From Burkholderiales bacterium (GTDB lineage: Bacteria > Pseudomonadota > Gammaproteobacteria > Burkholderiales > Burkholderiaceae_C): a DNA stretch of 60,593 bases. Under the pieces are notes generated by a model. That model was not told where the DNA came from. It was given only the letters and a program-made list of their open reading frames with translations, and did no database searches. The stretch spans positions 1 to 60,593 of the forward strand of contig JAGWUS010000016.1 in NCBI GenBank assembly GCA_028868305.1. The letters run 5' to 3'. Of the stretch, positions 27,071-36,274 are shown piece after piece (position 1 is the first letter of the stretch; each line of letters starts with the position of its first letter). The translations under genes and the position numbers were made by a program.

Positions 27071-29151
27071 TGGATGCGCATGCCGGGCTGAGCACCGGGC
27101 CAGGGATTGAGGATGTAGATGCCCGGGTCGGCCTTCTCATCACCGTGGCTGGCCGCCATGACCATGCCCTCACTGATGCCAAACTTCATCTTGCGCGGTG
27201 CCAGGTTGGCTACCAGCACGGTGAGCTGGCCGATCAGGTCTTCGGGCTTGTACATGCTGGCGATGCCGCTGAAGACATTGCGCATCCTGCCTTCACCAGC
27301 ATCCAGCGTCAGGCGCAGCAGCTTGGTCGAGCCTTCTACGGCTTCGCAATTGACAATCTTCGCAATGCGCAGGTCGATCTTGGCGAAGTCGTCGATTCCG
27401 ATGGTGGGGGCGATTTCCTCGCCACCGGGGATTTTTGCTACATTTTCCGTAGCATCTTGTGCAGATTCCACGGGGGCTGGCGGCTCAAACAATGCATCAA
27501 GCTGCTCTGGGGTCACGCGTTGCATCAGGTGTTGGTAGGGGGTGATGGCCTGCACATCGCCGACCACATCCCAGTGCTGCATGTCACTGCCCACAAAGCC
27601 CTGGACTGCCTGCGCCAGCCGGGGCAATACCGGCGCGAGGTAACGGGTCAGCACGGCAAAGGTGTTGATCAGCACCGAGCACACCTGGTGCAGGGCTTCG
27701 TTGTTGGCAGGGTCTTTGGCCAGATCCCAGGGTTTGTTCTGGTCCACATAGGCGTTGACCTTGTCGGCTAGCAGCATGATTTCGCGTGTGGCCTTGCCGT
27801 ATTCGCGTGCCTCGTACATCTGGCCTAGGGCATCGCTGGCGCCGCGTACCTCGGCCAGCAGTGCAGTGCCGGCAGCGCCAAAGTGGCTGGTGAGCTTGCC
27901 CTCGAAGCGCTTGGTCAAAAAGCCTGCGGCACGTGACGCAATGTTCACATACTTGCCAATCAGATCGCTGTTCACGCGCGCCATGAAGTCATCGGCATTG
28001 AAGTCGATGTCCTCGTTGCGCGCCGACAGTTTGGCCGCCAGGTAGTAGCGCAGCCATTCGGCGTTCATGCCCAGACTCAGGTACTTGAGCGGGTCCAGTC
28101 CGGTGCCACGGCTCTTGCTCATCTTCTCGCCGTTGTTCACAGTCAAAAAGCCGTGCACAAACACGTTGTCGGGCGTCTTGCGGCCGCTGAAGTGCAGCGT
28201 CGCGGGCCAGAACAGGGTGTGGAAGGTGACGATGTCCTTGCCGATGAAGTGGTACTGTTCCAGCGCCGGGTTGGCCATGTAGGCGGCGTAGTCCTGGCCG
28301 CGTTTTTCCAGCAAATTTTTGAGCGACGCCAGGTAGCCAATAGGCGCGTCCAGCCACACGTAGAAGTATTTGCCTGGCGCGTCGGGAATCTCGATGCCGA
28401 AGTAGGGCGCATCGCGGCTGATGTCCCAGTCGCCCAGGCCTTCGCTCTTGCTGCCGTCGGGGTTGGTGCGGACGGTGAACCATTCCATGATCTTGTTGGC
28501 CACTTCGGGCTGCAGCTTGCCGTCCTGTGTCCACTGTTCCAGAAACGCCACGCAACGCGGATCGGAGAGCTTGAAGAAAAAGTGCTCAGAGTTTTTCAAC
28601 ACCGGGGTCGCGCCCGACAGGGCCGAGAACGGGTTGATCAGATCCGTTGGCGCATACACCGCACCACAGACCTCGCAGTTGTCGCCGTACTGGTCCTTGG
28701 CATGGCATTTGGGGCACTCGCCCTTGATGTAGCGGTCCGGCAGGAACATGTTCTTCTCGGGGTCGAAGAACTGCTCGATGGTGCGGGTTTCGATCAGCGA
28801 ACCATCCTTGTTGTCGCGCAGGTCGCGGTAGATCTGCTGGGCGAGTTCGTGGTTCTCCGGCGCGTCGGTGCTGTGCCAGTTGTCAAAGCTGATGTGAAAA
28901 CCGTCCAGATACTGTTTGCGTCCTGCTGCAATGTCGGCCACGAACTGCTGGGGCGTTTTGCCAGCCTTCTCGGCCGCGATCATGATGGGCGCGCCGTGGG
29001 TATCGTCCGCACCGCAGAAGTCCACCGTGTTGCCCTGCATGCGCTGGAACCGCACCCAGATATCGGCCTGGATGTATTCCATGATGTGGCCGATATGGAA
29101 ATTTCCGTTGGCGTAGGGCAGGGCGGTGGTGACGAAGAGTTGGCGGGACAT
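27067..29151 (-). CDS. metG: Methionyl-tRNA synthetase
   Basis: MetG charges tRNA-Met. The 694-residue enzyme carries the class I signatures HIGH at residues 19-22 and KMSKS near 342, and the zinc knuckle [17 protein letters not shown] near 145-162. The C-terminal EMAP-II-like tRNA-binding domain (about 580-694) begins at [15 protein letters not shown] and supports dimerisation. Length and domain order match E. coli MetG (677). It is first of three overlapping minus-strand genes. The 185 bases upstream, up to the end of azoR, hold its promoter; a TAAAAT on the minus strand near 29186 is a possible -10, without a good -35. Confidence 0.97.
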   Translation of the reverse strand: MSRQLFVTTALPYANGNFHIGHIMEYIQADIWVRFQRMQGNTVDFCGADDTHGAPIMIAAEKAGKTPQQFVADIAAGRKQYLDGFHISFDNWHSTDAPENHELAQQIYRDLRDNKDGSLIETRTIEQFFDPEKNMFLPDRYIKGECPKCHAKDQYGDNCEVCGAVYAPTDLINPFSALSGATPVLKNSEHFFFKLSDPRCVAFLEQWTQDGKLQPEVANKIMEWFTVRTNPDGSKSEGLGDWDISRDAPYFGIEIPDAPGKYFYVWLDAPIGYLASLKNLLEKRGQDYAAYMANPALEQYHFIGKDIVTFHTLFWPATLHFSGRKTPDNVFVHGFLTVNNGEKMSKSRGTGLDPLKYLSLGMNAEWLRYYLAAKLSARNEDIDFNADDFMARVNSDLIGKYVNIASRAAGFLTKRFEGKLTSHFGAAGTALLAEVRGASDALGQMYEAREYGKATREIMLLADKVNAYVDQNKPWDLAKDPANNEALHQVCSVLINTFAVLTRYLAPVLPRLAQAVQGFVGSDMQHWDVVGDVQAITPYQHLMQRVTPEQLDALFEPPAPVESAQDATENVAKIPGGEEIAPTIGIDDFAKIDLRIAKIVNCEAVEGSTKLLRLTLDAGEGRMRNVFSGIASMYKPEDLIGQLTVLVANLAPRKMKFGISEGMVMAASHGDEKADPGIYILNPWPGAQPGMRIH

Positions 29152-29336
29152 GGAAACGACTTTCTACGGACAGCCCGCGATTTTAGTCTTCCCCCTGTTG
29201 TCCGCGGGATCAGGCGGGCTGGACGCTTTGCTCCGTGTCCCCCGCCCGCTGCGCAGGCTCCTCCTTCACCTGCGCAAAACGCCCACCCAGCTGCGGGCGC
29301 AGCCAAGTGCTCCCCGCGAACAGTTGTATTTGGCAG

Positions 29337-29951
29337 TTAGGCAGCCAGCTTGGCGATGCTGTTTGCAGCTTCGGTCATGGCTTCGGCCTTTTTGACTTCG
29401 CCCATGGCCACACCTTCGGCACGCACAAAGCGCACGTCGGTGATACCGAAGAAGCCAAACACGGTTTGCAAATAGCTCTCCTGGTGTTCCATGGCACGGC
29501 CACCTTCGCTGGTGGAGTACACGCCACCGCGGGTGGAGGCCACGATCACGGTCTTGCCGCCCGCCAGGCCTTGCGGGCCGGTTTCGGTGTATTTGAAGGT
29601 GCGGCCCACCTGGGCAATGCGGTCGATCCAGGCCTTGAGTTGGCTGGGGATGCTGAAGTTGTACAGCGGTGCACCCACCACGATCACGTCGGCGGCCAGG
29701 AATTGGCTCACCAGGGCTTCGGAGACGGCGTTTTCGCGCTTCTGGGCGTCGCTCAGGTCTGCAGAACCGGCCGGCATGCGAAAGCCCAGGGACTCCGCGG
29801 ACAGGTGGCTGGGCGTGTGCACAGCCAGGTCCAGGTATTCAACCGTGGTTCCGGGGTGGGTGCTGACCCACTGGGTGACGGTGTCTTTGGTCAGTTGGCG
29901 CGAAACGGAGTTGGCGCTCAGGATGCTGGAGTCAATGTGCAAGAGTTTCAT
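29337..29951 (-). CDS. azoR: FMN-dependent NADH-azoreductase
   Basis: AzoR is a flavodoxin-fold quinone/azo reductase that protects against thiol and quinone stress. The 204-residue protein has the FMN-binding start [37 protein letters not shown] near residues 98-115 and [12 protein letters not shown]. The ATG at 29951 is used; upstream sequence belongs to the control region shared with the divergent LysR gene. The arrangement azoR/LysR, divergent over 129 bases, strongly suggests that the regulator controls azoR in response to an electrophile or quinone. Confidence 0.94.
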   Translation of the reverse strand: MKLLHIDSSILSANSVSRQLTKDTVTQWVSTHPGTTVEYLDLAVHTPSHLSAESLGFRMPAGSADLSDAQKRENAVSEALVSQFLAADVIVVGAPLYNFSIPSQLKAWIDRIAQVGRTFKYTETGPQGLAGGKTVIVASTRGGVYSTSEGGRAMEHQESYLQTVFGFFGITDVRFVRAEGVAMGEVKKAEAMTEAANSIAKLAA

Positions 29952-30019
29952 GGGGTGTCCTTGGTAAAGGGTGAGAACCGGGTTGGTTGATGAAACTATT
30001 GTGATTTCGAGGCTAATGT

Positions 30020-30048
30020 TTGATAAGCCGGTAAATTTGCGATAGATT
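30020..30048 (+). promoter_or_regulatory. Sigma-70-type promoter of the LysR gene
   Basis: TTGATA (30020-30025) and TAGATT (30043-30048) are separated by 17 bases and lie 33 bases before the GTG start. The inverted pair TAAATT (30032-30037) and AATTTA (30055-30060) overlaps the promoter and could be part of an autoregulatory LysR site. The region between azoR and this gene is 129 bases in total. Confidence 0.5.
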
Positions 30049-30080
30049 GTCCTGAATTTAGAACGATTGAGGGATTCGCT

Positions 30081-30992
30081 GTGCAAGACACCAACGACAT
30101 GCTGTACTTTGCCGAGGTAGTTGAGCGCGGTGGTTTTGCTGCGGCAGGGCGCCATTTGGGGGTGCCCAAGTCCAAGCTGTCGCGCCGGGTGGCTGAAATG
30201 GAGTCGCGCCTGGGCGTGCGTCTGCTGCAACGTACGACCCGCAAACTTTCACTGACCGAGGTGGGCGAGGTCTATCTGCGCCACTGCCTGGCCATTCGTG
30301 ATGCGGCCGAGGCGGCTGCCGAGGCGGTGGAACAGGTGCAGACCGAGCCGCGCGGCACCGTTCGTGTAGCCTGCCCCGTGACTCTGGCGCAGACTACGCT
30401 GGGACCAATCATGGCCTTGTTCCTGGAGCGCTACCCGCAGGTACGGATAGACATGCAGGTGAGCAACCGGGTGGTCGATCTGGTGGACGAGGGGGTGGAT
30501 GTGGCCCTGCGCGTGCGCAGCAGTCTGGAGGACAGTGGCAGCCTGGTCATCAAGCATCTGGGCATGTCGCAGACCTTTCTGGTGGCCAGTCCGGCGCAGT
30601 TACAGCGGCAGGGGCGTCCCGGCACACCGCAGGATCTTGCTCGCATGGATACCGTGGCCATGTCGGCCACGGACGGCAAGGCCTCACTGGTCCTGCAGGG
30701 TCCCCATGGCGCAGCCTATACGCTGGTGCATCAACCACGCTATGTGGCCGATGACTTGCTGACGCTCAAATTTGCTGTGCTGCAGGGCACGGGCATGAGC
30801 TTTCTGCCGGACTACATGTGTCGTGAAGAAATCGACGAAGGCCGTCTGGTGCCGGTGCTGCCGGGCTGGGCGCCACCGCCTGGCGTGTTCCATGCCGTCT
30901 ATCCGTCCCGGCGCGGCATGGTGCCCGCAGTGCGACGCTTTCTGGATTTCCTGGGTGAATACACCCATGGGGAGGGTGTGCCCCGCGTGTAA
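30081..30992 (+). CDS. LysR-family regulator, probably of azoR
   Basis: The 303-residue protein starts at GTG. The winged-helix domain occupies residues 1-60 ([53 protein letters not shown]), with the KSKLSRRV recognition helix. An effector domain from about residue 90 ([32 protein letters not shown]) is of the PBP2 type. It is divergent from azoR, the classical layout for a LysR regulator and its target. No cysteine pair like that of OxyR is visible, so the inducer cannot be guessed. It ends 14 bases before the convergent patatin gene. Confidence 0.92.
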   Translation: MQDTNDMLYFAEVVERGGFAAAGRHLGVPKSKLSRRVAEMESRLGVRLLQRTTRKLSLTEVGEVYLRHCLAIRDAAEAAAEAVEQVQTEPRGTVRVACPVTLAQTTLGPIMALFLERYPQVRIDMQVSNRVVDLVDEGVDVALRVRSSLEDSGSLVIKHLGMSQTFLVASPAQLQRQGRPGTPQDLARMDTVAMSATDGKASLVLQGPHGAAYTLVHQPRYVADDLLTLKFAVLQGTGMSFLPDYMCREEIDEGRLVPVLPGWAPPPGVFHAVYPSRRGMVPAVRRFLDFLGEYTHGEGVPRV

Positions 30993-31006
30993 GTCGTTGC
31001 TGTCCG

Positions 31007-32293
31007 TTAGCGCAGGCGCAGTGGATCGGTTCTGCGTTCCACAAACACCTGAAGTGCCGTCTGGCGTGGAGTCGACTGCGGGTCAGTCCAGCCAAAGAAC
31101 CTGCATACTTCGGCGCGTTGGGCTTGCGCATCGGCATAGCCCAGTGCCATCAGTTCACTGGTGTAACCCGACTCGAACAGCAGGTAGCTGGCCAGTGCTG
31201 AACCTTTCATGTCTGCCTTGGCCGACGAGACGCCTACGCCACCGAGCATGGTGCGAACGGCGTGGGGCAGATCGGCAATGTGGCGCGATGCCACAGCGTC
31301 CAGGCGCTGACTGGGTGCGATCACCAGCAGGTCGACCGGCCGCAGGGCGCTGGCCTTGCGGGCCTCGGGAGGCACCAGACCAATCGTCTGGTTGATGCGT
31401 CGCACCCGCTCCACGTCCACCGCCAGTGCATCAAGAAAAATGTTGGACAGCGCATGTCCAGCAATCTGCGCAATACTGGGATACGTGTTTGTGGTGTGCA
31501 GATGTGCTTCGCCTTTGGGCTCATGCATGCGCCCGGCTCCGACCACCAGGATCTTTTCTGCTCCGAGATGAATGGCGGGCGCAATTGGCGCGCTTTGCCG
31601 CATGGAGCCATCGCCAAAGTACTCGGTGTGGCCATTGATATGGAGCTCGGTGGCGGGAAAAACGAACGGGATCGCACTCGATGCCAGCAGGTGTGCATAG
31701 GTGATTCTGTCGCGTACGGCCAGACGCTGGGTGCGCACCCAGGGCATCAGGCGCTTATCCCCTTCAAAGAAAGTCACGTGGTCGCCCGAGCTGTAGCTTG
31801 ATGCGGTAACCGCCAGCGCCTGCATATGGCCCTGGCGCACCAGATCCGGTAATCGCTCCAGCGGAACCAGCCGTTGCAGCAGTTCACCCAAGGGTTCGTT
31901 GTCCAGCAGGGACTTGGGCTTGATGCGCCGGAAGCGGGCAACGATCCAGCCCACGGACAGAAGGGTCATCCAGCGCGCTCCCGAGCGCAACATGCTCAGA
32001 TGGTCGGCGCGGTAGACCTGGTGCGCCCGGAACTCGCGCCAGGTTTTTGCAATGAGACGCACAGTGGCATCAAAGTCGTCGGCACCGCAGGCCAGTGCAG
32101 ATGCGTTGATAGCACCTGCCGAGGTGCCGGTAATGATGGGAAAGGGGTTGGGTTCGTTGCCCGCGCCACAGGCCAGACGCATGTCGGCAATGGCTTCGAG
32201 CACACCCACCTGATATGCCGCACGTGCGCCCCCTCCGGTCAGTAGCAGGCCGGTGCGCTGGGGGGTGACTGTGGGGCTGGTCATGCAGTTCAT
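31007..32293 (-). CDS. Patatin-like phospholipase family protein
   Basis: The 428-residue protein is a Ser/Asp-dyad lipid acyl hydrolase. The oxyanion motif is [11 protein letters not shown] near residue 18, the nucleophile motif GTSAG near residue 57, and the Asp motif is [18 protein letters not shown] near residue 235. [14 protein letters not shown] is typical of proteobacterial patatins of this length. There is no signal peptide, so it acts in the cytosol or is secreted by other means. ATGs at 32293 and 32284 are both possible starts, with no clear ribosome site for either. It is divergent from apbC across about 130 bases containing a small CGGGT-AA-ACCCG palindrome at 32333-32344. Confidence 0.9.
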   Translation of the reverse strand: MNCMTSPTVTPQRTGLLLTGGGARAAYQVGVLEAIADMRLACGAGNEPNPFPIITGTSAGAINASALACGADDFDATVRLIAKTWREFRAHQVYRADHLSMLRSGARWMTLLSVGWIVARFRRIKPKSLLDNEPLGELLQRLVPLERLPDLVRQGHMQALAVTASSYSSGDHVTFFEGDKRLMPWVRTQRLAVRDRITYAHLLASSAIPFVFPATELHINGHTEYFGDGSMRQSAPIAPAIHLGAEKILVVGAGRMHEPKGEAHLHTTNTYPSIAQIAGHALSNIFLDALAVDVERVRRINQTIGLVPPEARKASALRPVDLLVIAPSQRLDAVASRHIADLPHAVRTMLGGVGVSSAKADMKGSALASYLLFESGYTSELMALGYADAQAQRAEVCRFFGWTDPQSTPRQTALQVFVERRTDPLRLR

Positions 32294-32426
32294 TATGGGA
32301 CGCCGAGGGCAAGGAGATAGCGTCAGATGAACCGGGTAAACCCGTAGCGTTTTTGCCAAAGAATTGCACTTACATCGCCAGCGGGTTTGTCCGGTTTCGA
32401 TAGACTCGGCCAAAAAGGAGTTATTA

Positions 32427-33518
32427 ATGACAGTGACAGAACAGGCAATCATGGGCGCCCTGCAGGGCGTGGTGGACCCCAATACCGGCAAGGACTTTGT
32501 GTCAAGCAAGGCCGTGCGCAATCTCAGCGTGACGGATGGTGATGTGTCATTTGATGTGGAGCTGGGCTACCCCGCCAAGAGCCAGATCCCGGAGTTTCGC
32601 AAAGCCCTGGTGGCAGCAGCCAAGGGTGTGGCCGGTGTGAGCAATGTGTCAGTCAATATCACCACCAGGGTGTTGGCCCACGCGGTGCAGCGTGGCGTGC
32701 AGTTGTTGCCCAAGGTGAAAAACATTGTGGCCGTCGCCTCGGGCAAGGGCGGCGTGGGCAAGAGCACCACGGCGGTCAATCTGGCCCTGGCGCTGGCGGC
32801 CGAAGGGGCCAGCGTGGGCATTCTGGATGCCGATATCTACGGTCCCAGCGTTCCCATGATGATGGGCATTGACGGCCGGCCGGACAGTGAAGACGGACAG
32901 ACCATGGAGCCGCTGGAAAACTATGGTGTGCAGGTCATGTCCATCGGTTTCCTGGTGGCGCAGGACGAGGCCATGATATGGCGCGGCCCCATGGCCACCC
33001 AGGCGCTGGAGCAGCTGCTGCGCCAGACCAACTGGAAAGATCTGGACTACCTGATCGTCGATATGCCCCCGGGCACCGGCGACATTCAGCTGACCCTGAG
33101 CCAGCGCGTGCCCATGACCGGTGCTGTGGTGGTGACCACTCCGCAGGATATTGCGCTGCTCGATGCCAAGAAAGGCATCAAGATGTTTGAGAAGGTCGGC
33201 GTGCCAATTCTGGGCATTGTGGAGAACATGGCGGTCCACGTGTGCAGCAACTGCGGCCACGTGGAGCACATTTTCGGGGCCGATGGCGGCAAAAAGATGG
33301 CCGCCGAATATGGCATGGACTACCTGGGCGCCCTGCCACTGAACATGCAGATCCGTTTGCAGGCCGACAGTGGCAAACCAACGGTAGTGTCGGATCCTGA
33401 CAGCGAGGTAGCCGCCCTGTACAAGGCGGTAGCGCGCAAGGTGGCGGTGTCCATCGCGGCCAAGAATAAGGATTTTTCCGCCAAGTTTCCGACCATCACG
33501 ATCAGCAAGAATACCTGA
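32427..33518 (+). CDS. apbC: Iron-sulfur cluster carrier ATPase ApbC (Mrp/NBP35)
   Basis: This 363-residue protein delivers iron-sulfur clusters to client proteins. It has an N-terminal MIP18/DUF59 domain (about 1-90) and a deviant Walker A ATPase domain with [15 protein letters not shown] near residue 105. The cluster-binding CSNC (VHVCSNCGH) is near residue 273. An AAGGAG ribosome site precedes the ATG at 32427. Its place just before the formate dehydrogenase locus, which encodes proteins with many Fe-S clusters, is suggestive, but apbC neighbours vary and this may be chance. The next gene, a LysR regulator, starts 17 bases later. Confidence 0.95.
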   Translation: MTVTEQAIMGALQGVVDPNTGKDFVSSKAVRNLSVTDGDVSFDVELGYPAKSQIPEFRKALVAAAKGVAGVSNVSVNITTRVLAHAVQRGVQLLPKVKNIVAVASGKGGVGKSTTAVNLALALAAEGASVGILDADIYGPSVPMMMGIDGRPDSEDGQTMEPLENYGVQVMSIGFLVAQDEAMIWRGPMATQALEQLLRQTNWKDLDYLIVDMPPGTGDIQLTLSQRVPMTGAVVVTTPQDIALLDAKKGIKMFEKVGVPILGIVENMAVHVCSNCGHVEHIFGADGGKKMAAEYGMDYLGALPLNMQIRLQADSGKPTVVSDPDSEVAALYKAVARKVAVSIAAKNKDFSAKFPTITISKNT

Positions 33519-33535
33519 GCGAGCAGGGCAACGCG

Positions 33536-34480
33536 ATGAACCTGCTGTCCTCGTTGCGCTACCTGGTGGCGTTGAATGAGCACAAGCACTTTGGCCGCGC
33601 AGCGCAGGCTTGTCACATCACGCAGCCGGCCCTCTCCAACGCCCTGCGCGCGCTGGAGGGCGAGTTTGGTGTGGTTATCGTCAAGCGGGACCGCAACTTC
33701 GTCGGCCTGACGCCCGAAGGCGAGCGGGTGCTGGCATCGGCCCAGCTCATGCTGCACGAGCATGCCATCCTGCAGCAGGAGCTTAAGAGCGAAACCCATC
33801 TGCCGCGCGGGCCGTTGCGCATTGCGGCTGTGCCCACTGCCATCCCGATTGCAGCGCGCTTTGCCGCCATGCTGCACGCACGGCATGGCGGCATTCACCC
33901 CATCGTTCTTTCATTGAGCTCAGCGGCACTGGAGCAGGGTCTGGAAGACCTGTCGATTGACATGGCGCTGGGCTACGGCGAGCGTATGCGGGTGCAGGAC
34001 AGCCGTCTGCAGGCCTGGCCGCAGTACACCGAGCACTATTTTCTGTTGCGCCGCGCGGACACGCCGCGCCAATCGGGCCTGCATATTGGTGAACCCATGG
34101 CATGGCGCGAGGCGGCGGACCTCCCCTTGTGCCTGCTGACCCCGGAGATGCACAACCGCACCATCGTGGATGCGGCTTTTCGCACTGCCGGGGTGACAGT
34201 ACAGGCAGCCATGGAAACCAACTCCATCATGACCATGATGCTCAGCGTGGTAGCGGGCAATGTGTGCAGCGTGCTCCCTGGATCATTGGTGGATACGGTG
34301 CGAGGCTATGGAGCTCTGGAGGCATTGCCGTTGACCGGCCCGGAGGTGCACACGCCCATTGCCTTCATCTCGCATGCCCAGGCCCGGCCATCGCGTGCAC
34401 TGGAGGCCGCGCTGTCTCTGGCGCAGGACGCGGAGTGGTTGCAACATGCGGCAGCGCACAGCGGCGCCCTGATTGCCTGA
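33536..34480 (+). CDS. LysR-family regulator of the formate locus
   Basis: The 314-residue protein has a winged-helix domain at residues 1-62 (YLVALNEHKHFGRAAQACHITQPALSNALRALEGEFGV) and a PBP2-type effector domain. It lies immediately upstream of and in the same direction as the OFA carrier and formate dehydrogenase genes, a position in which Cupriavidus necator has the LysR gene fdsR next to fdsGBACD. Formate or oxalate would be the expected signal; this is inferred from position. A 26-base dyad that fits a LysR site starts 25 bases after its stop codon. Confidence 0.88.
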   Translation: MNLLSSLRYLVALNEHKHFGRAAQACHITQPALSNALRALEGEFGVVIVKRDRNFVGLTPEGERVLASAQLMLHEHAILQQELKSETHLPRGPLRIAAVPTAIPIAARFAAMLHARHGGIHPIVLSLSSAALEQGLEDLSIDMALGYGERMRVQDSRLQAWPQYTEHYFLLRRADTPRQSGLHIGEPMAWREAADLPLCLLTPEMHNRTIVDAAFRTAGVTVQAAMETNSIMTMMLSVVAGNVCSVLPGSLVDTVRGYGALEALPLTGPEVHTPIAFISHAQARPSRALEAALSLAQDAEWLQHAAAHSGALIA

Positions 34481-34505
34481 AATATTGCCTTGCAACATTT
34501 AGTTT

Positions 34506-34531
34506 TTGAATCGATCCATGCGACGATTCAA
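34506..34531. promoter_or_regulatory. Candidate LysR operator upstream of the OFA carrier
   Basis: TTGAATCG (34506-34513) and CGATTCAA (34524-34531) form perfect 8-base arms with a 10-base spacer. Inside it, T34511 and A34523 give the T-N11-A geometry of LysR-type sites. It lies 83 bases upstream of the OFA carrier ATG, in the 134-base gap between the regulator and its presumed targets. It is not followed by a T-run, so a terminator is unlikely. Confidence 0.5.
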
Positions 34532-34614
34532 TTAGACGCTGGGTCTTGATGCCCGGATACTCGCGCGGCGTCGCAACGACGACGGCAGACAATAACCACA
34601 CGATTGGAGACACC

Positions 34615-36252
34615 ATGGCAGCACCAGGAATCCTGGACAAGGAACGCATCATTGCCGGCCCCGGCTTTAACCGCTGGCTGGTTCCGCCGGCAGCTTTGGC
34701 CATTCATCTGTGCATTGGCATGGCGTACGGTTTTTCGGTGTTCTGGCTGCCATTGAGCAAGGCGCTGGGCATCAAGGAGGCGATCAAGTGCGGCCCGGAT
34801 ATTGGCTTCTGGGGGCAGCTGTTCACCACCAGTTGTGACTGGCAGATTTCCACTCTGGGCTGGATGTACACCCTGTTCTTTGTACTGTTGGGCTCTAGCG
34901 CTGCTACTTGGGGTGGTTGGCTGGAACATGCAGGCCCGCGCAAGGCGGGGGTGGTGTCGGCGCTGTGCTGGTGCGGCGGGATGATGATCTCGGCACTGGG
35001 GGTCTATACCCACCAGTTCTGGATGATGATTCTGGGCTCGGGCGTGATTGGTGGCATCGGCCTCGGGCTGGGCTACATCTCTCCGGTGTCCACGCTGATC
35101 AAATGGTTCCCTGACCGCCGGGGCATGGCCACCGGTATGGCCATCATGGGTTTTGGGGGCGGAGCCATGATTGGTTCGCCGCTGGCTGCCGACCTGATGA
35201 AGTACTTTGCCACCCCGACCGATGTGGGTGTGATGCAGACATTTGTGGTCATGGCCTTGATCTACTTTGTATTCATGGTGGCCGGCGCCTTTGGCTACCG
35301 TGTCCCTGTGACCGGCTGGAAGCCCGAAGGCTGGACTCCGCCCCAGGCTGATGTGGCCAACGCCATGATCACCCAGCGCCATGTCCATGTGAGCAAGGTG
35401 TGGGGCATTCCCCAGTTCTGGCTGATCTGGATGGTGCTGTGCATGAACGTGAGCGCCGGCATTGGCGTGATCGGCATGGCCTCGCCCATGCTGCAGGAAG
35501 TGTTCGGCGGCTCGCTGATTGGCGTGGCCAAGAAGTTTGGCGAACTGGACAAGGCGCAACTCGGCGCGATTGCCACAGTCGCGGCGGGCTTTACCGCGTT
35601 GTTGAGTCTGTTCAATATCGGCGGGCGGTTTTTCTGGGCCAGCCTGTCTGACAAACTGGGTCGCAAGCTGACCTACGTTGTGTTTTTTGTGCTGGGGGGC
35701 GTGCTGTATTTCAGCGTGCCGGGCAGTGCAGCGGCGGGCAGCATCGTGCTCTTTGTGGCGGCGTTCTGCATCATACTGAGCATGTATGGCGGTGGCTTTG
35801 CCACGGTGCCGGCTTACCTGGCCGACATCTTTGGAACACAGATGGTGGGCGCCATTCATGGTCGCCTGCTCACAGCCTGGGCCACGGCCGGCGTGCTGGG
35901 CCCGGTGGTGGTGAACTACATGCGCGAATACCAGTTGGGTCTTGGCATCCCGCGCGAGCAGGTCTATAACCAGACCATGTACATCTTGGTGGGCATGCTG
36001 GTGGTGGGGCTGGTCTGCAATCTGATGGTGCGTCCTCTGGCCGACAAGTGGTTCATGACCGACGCCGAATTGGCCGCAGAGAAGCGTCTTGCCCATGAAA
36101 AGGCGGCTGCCGCCGTGGTGGTGCGTGGTGACGGTGCGGGTGAAGATGCAGTGAGCCCCGTAGTGGTGGCGCTTGCCTGGGCTGCAGTCGGATTTCCACT
36201 GGCCTGGGGGGTGTACCGCACCTTGCTGAGCGTTGCCAAGTTTTTTGCCTGA
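34615..36252 (+). CDS. OFA-family (oxalate/formate antiporter) MFS carrier
   Basis: This 545-residue major facilitator protein has twelve or more hydrophobic segments with long central and C-terminal soluble parts. The N-terminus (RWLVPPAALAIHLCIGMAYGFSVFWLPLSKALG) and GGIGLGLGYISPVSTLIKWFPDRRGMATGMAIMGFGGGAMIGSPLA are hallmarks of the OFA family; OxlT exchanges oxalate for formate. Position just before formate dehydrogenase genes suggests formate or oxalate uptake. No oxalyl-CoA genes occur in the window, so formate alone is the simpler guess. A ribosome site (TTGGAGA) precedes the ATG, and the next gene follows after 22 bases. Confidence 0.92.
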   Translation: MAAPGILDKERIIAGPGFNRWLVPPAALAIHLCIGMAYGFSVFWLPLSKALGIKEAIKCGPDIGFWGQLFTTSCDWQISTLGWMYTLFFVLLGSSAATWGGWLEHAGPRKAGVVSALCWCGGMMISALGVYTHQFWMMILGSGVIGGIGLGLGYISPVSTLIKWFPDRRGMATGMAIMGFGGGAMIGSPLAADLMKYFATPTDVGVMQTFVVMALIYFVFMVAGAFGYRVPVTGWKPEGWTPPQADVANAMITQRHVHVSKVWGIPQFWLIWMVLCMNVSAGIGVIGMASPMLQEVFGGSLIGVAKKFGELDKAQLGAIATVAAGFTALLSLFNIGGRFFWASLSDKLGRKLTYVVFFVLGGVLYFSVPGSAAAGSIVLFVAAFCIILSMYGGGFATVPAYLADIFGTQMVGAIHGRLLTAWATAGVLGPVVVNYMREYQLGLGIPREQVYNQTMYILVGMLVVGLVCNLMVRPLADKWFMTDAELAAEKRLAHEKAAAAVVVRGDGAGEDAVSPVVVALAWAAVGFPLAWGVYRTLLSVAKFFA

Positions 36253-36274
36253 TTCCCGCCGGGTCTGATTCGCC

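Noticed and set aside
32333..32344. CGGGT-AA-ACCCG palindrome between the patatin and apbC genes
   Set aside because: Arms of five GC-rich bases are expected by chance in such DNA; mentioned only under the patatin entry.
34890..34915. GGGCTCTAGCGCTGCTACTTGG in the OFA carrier as a further repeat copy
   Set aside because: Only a short part fits, and the encoded residues (GSSAATWGGW) look family-conserved.
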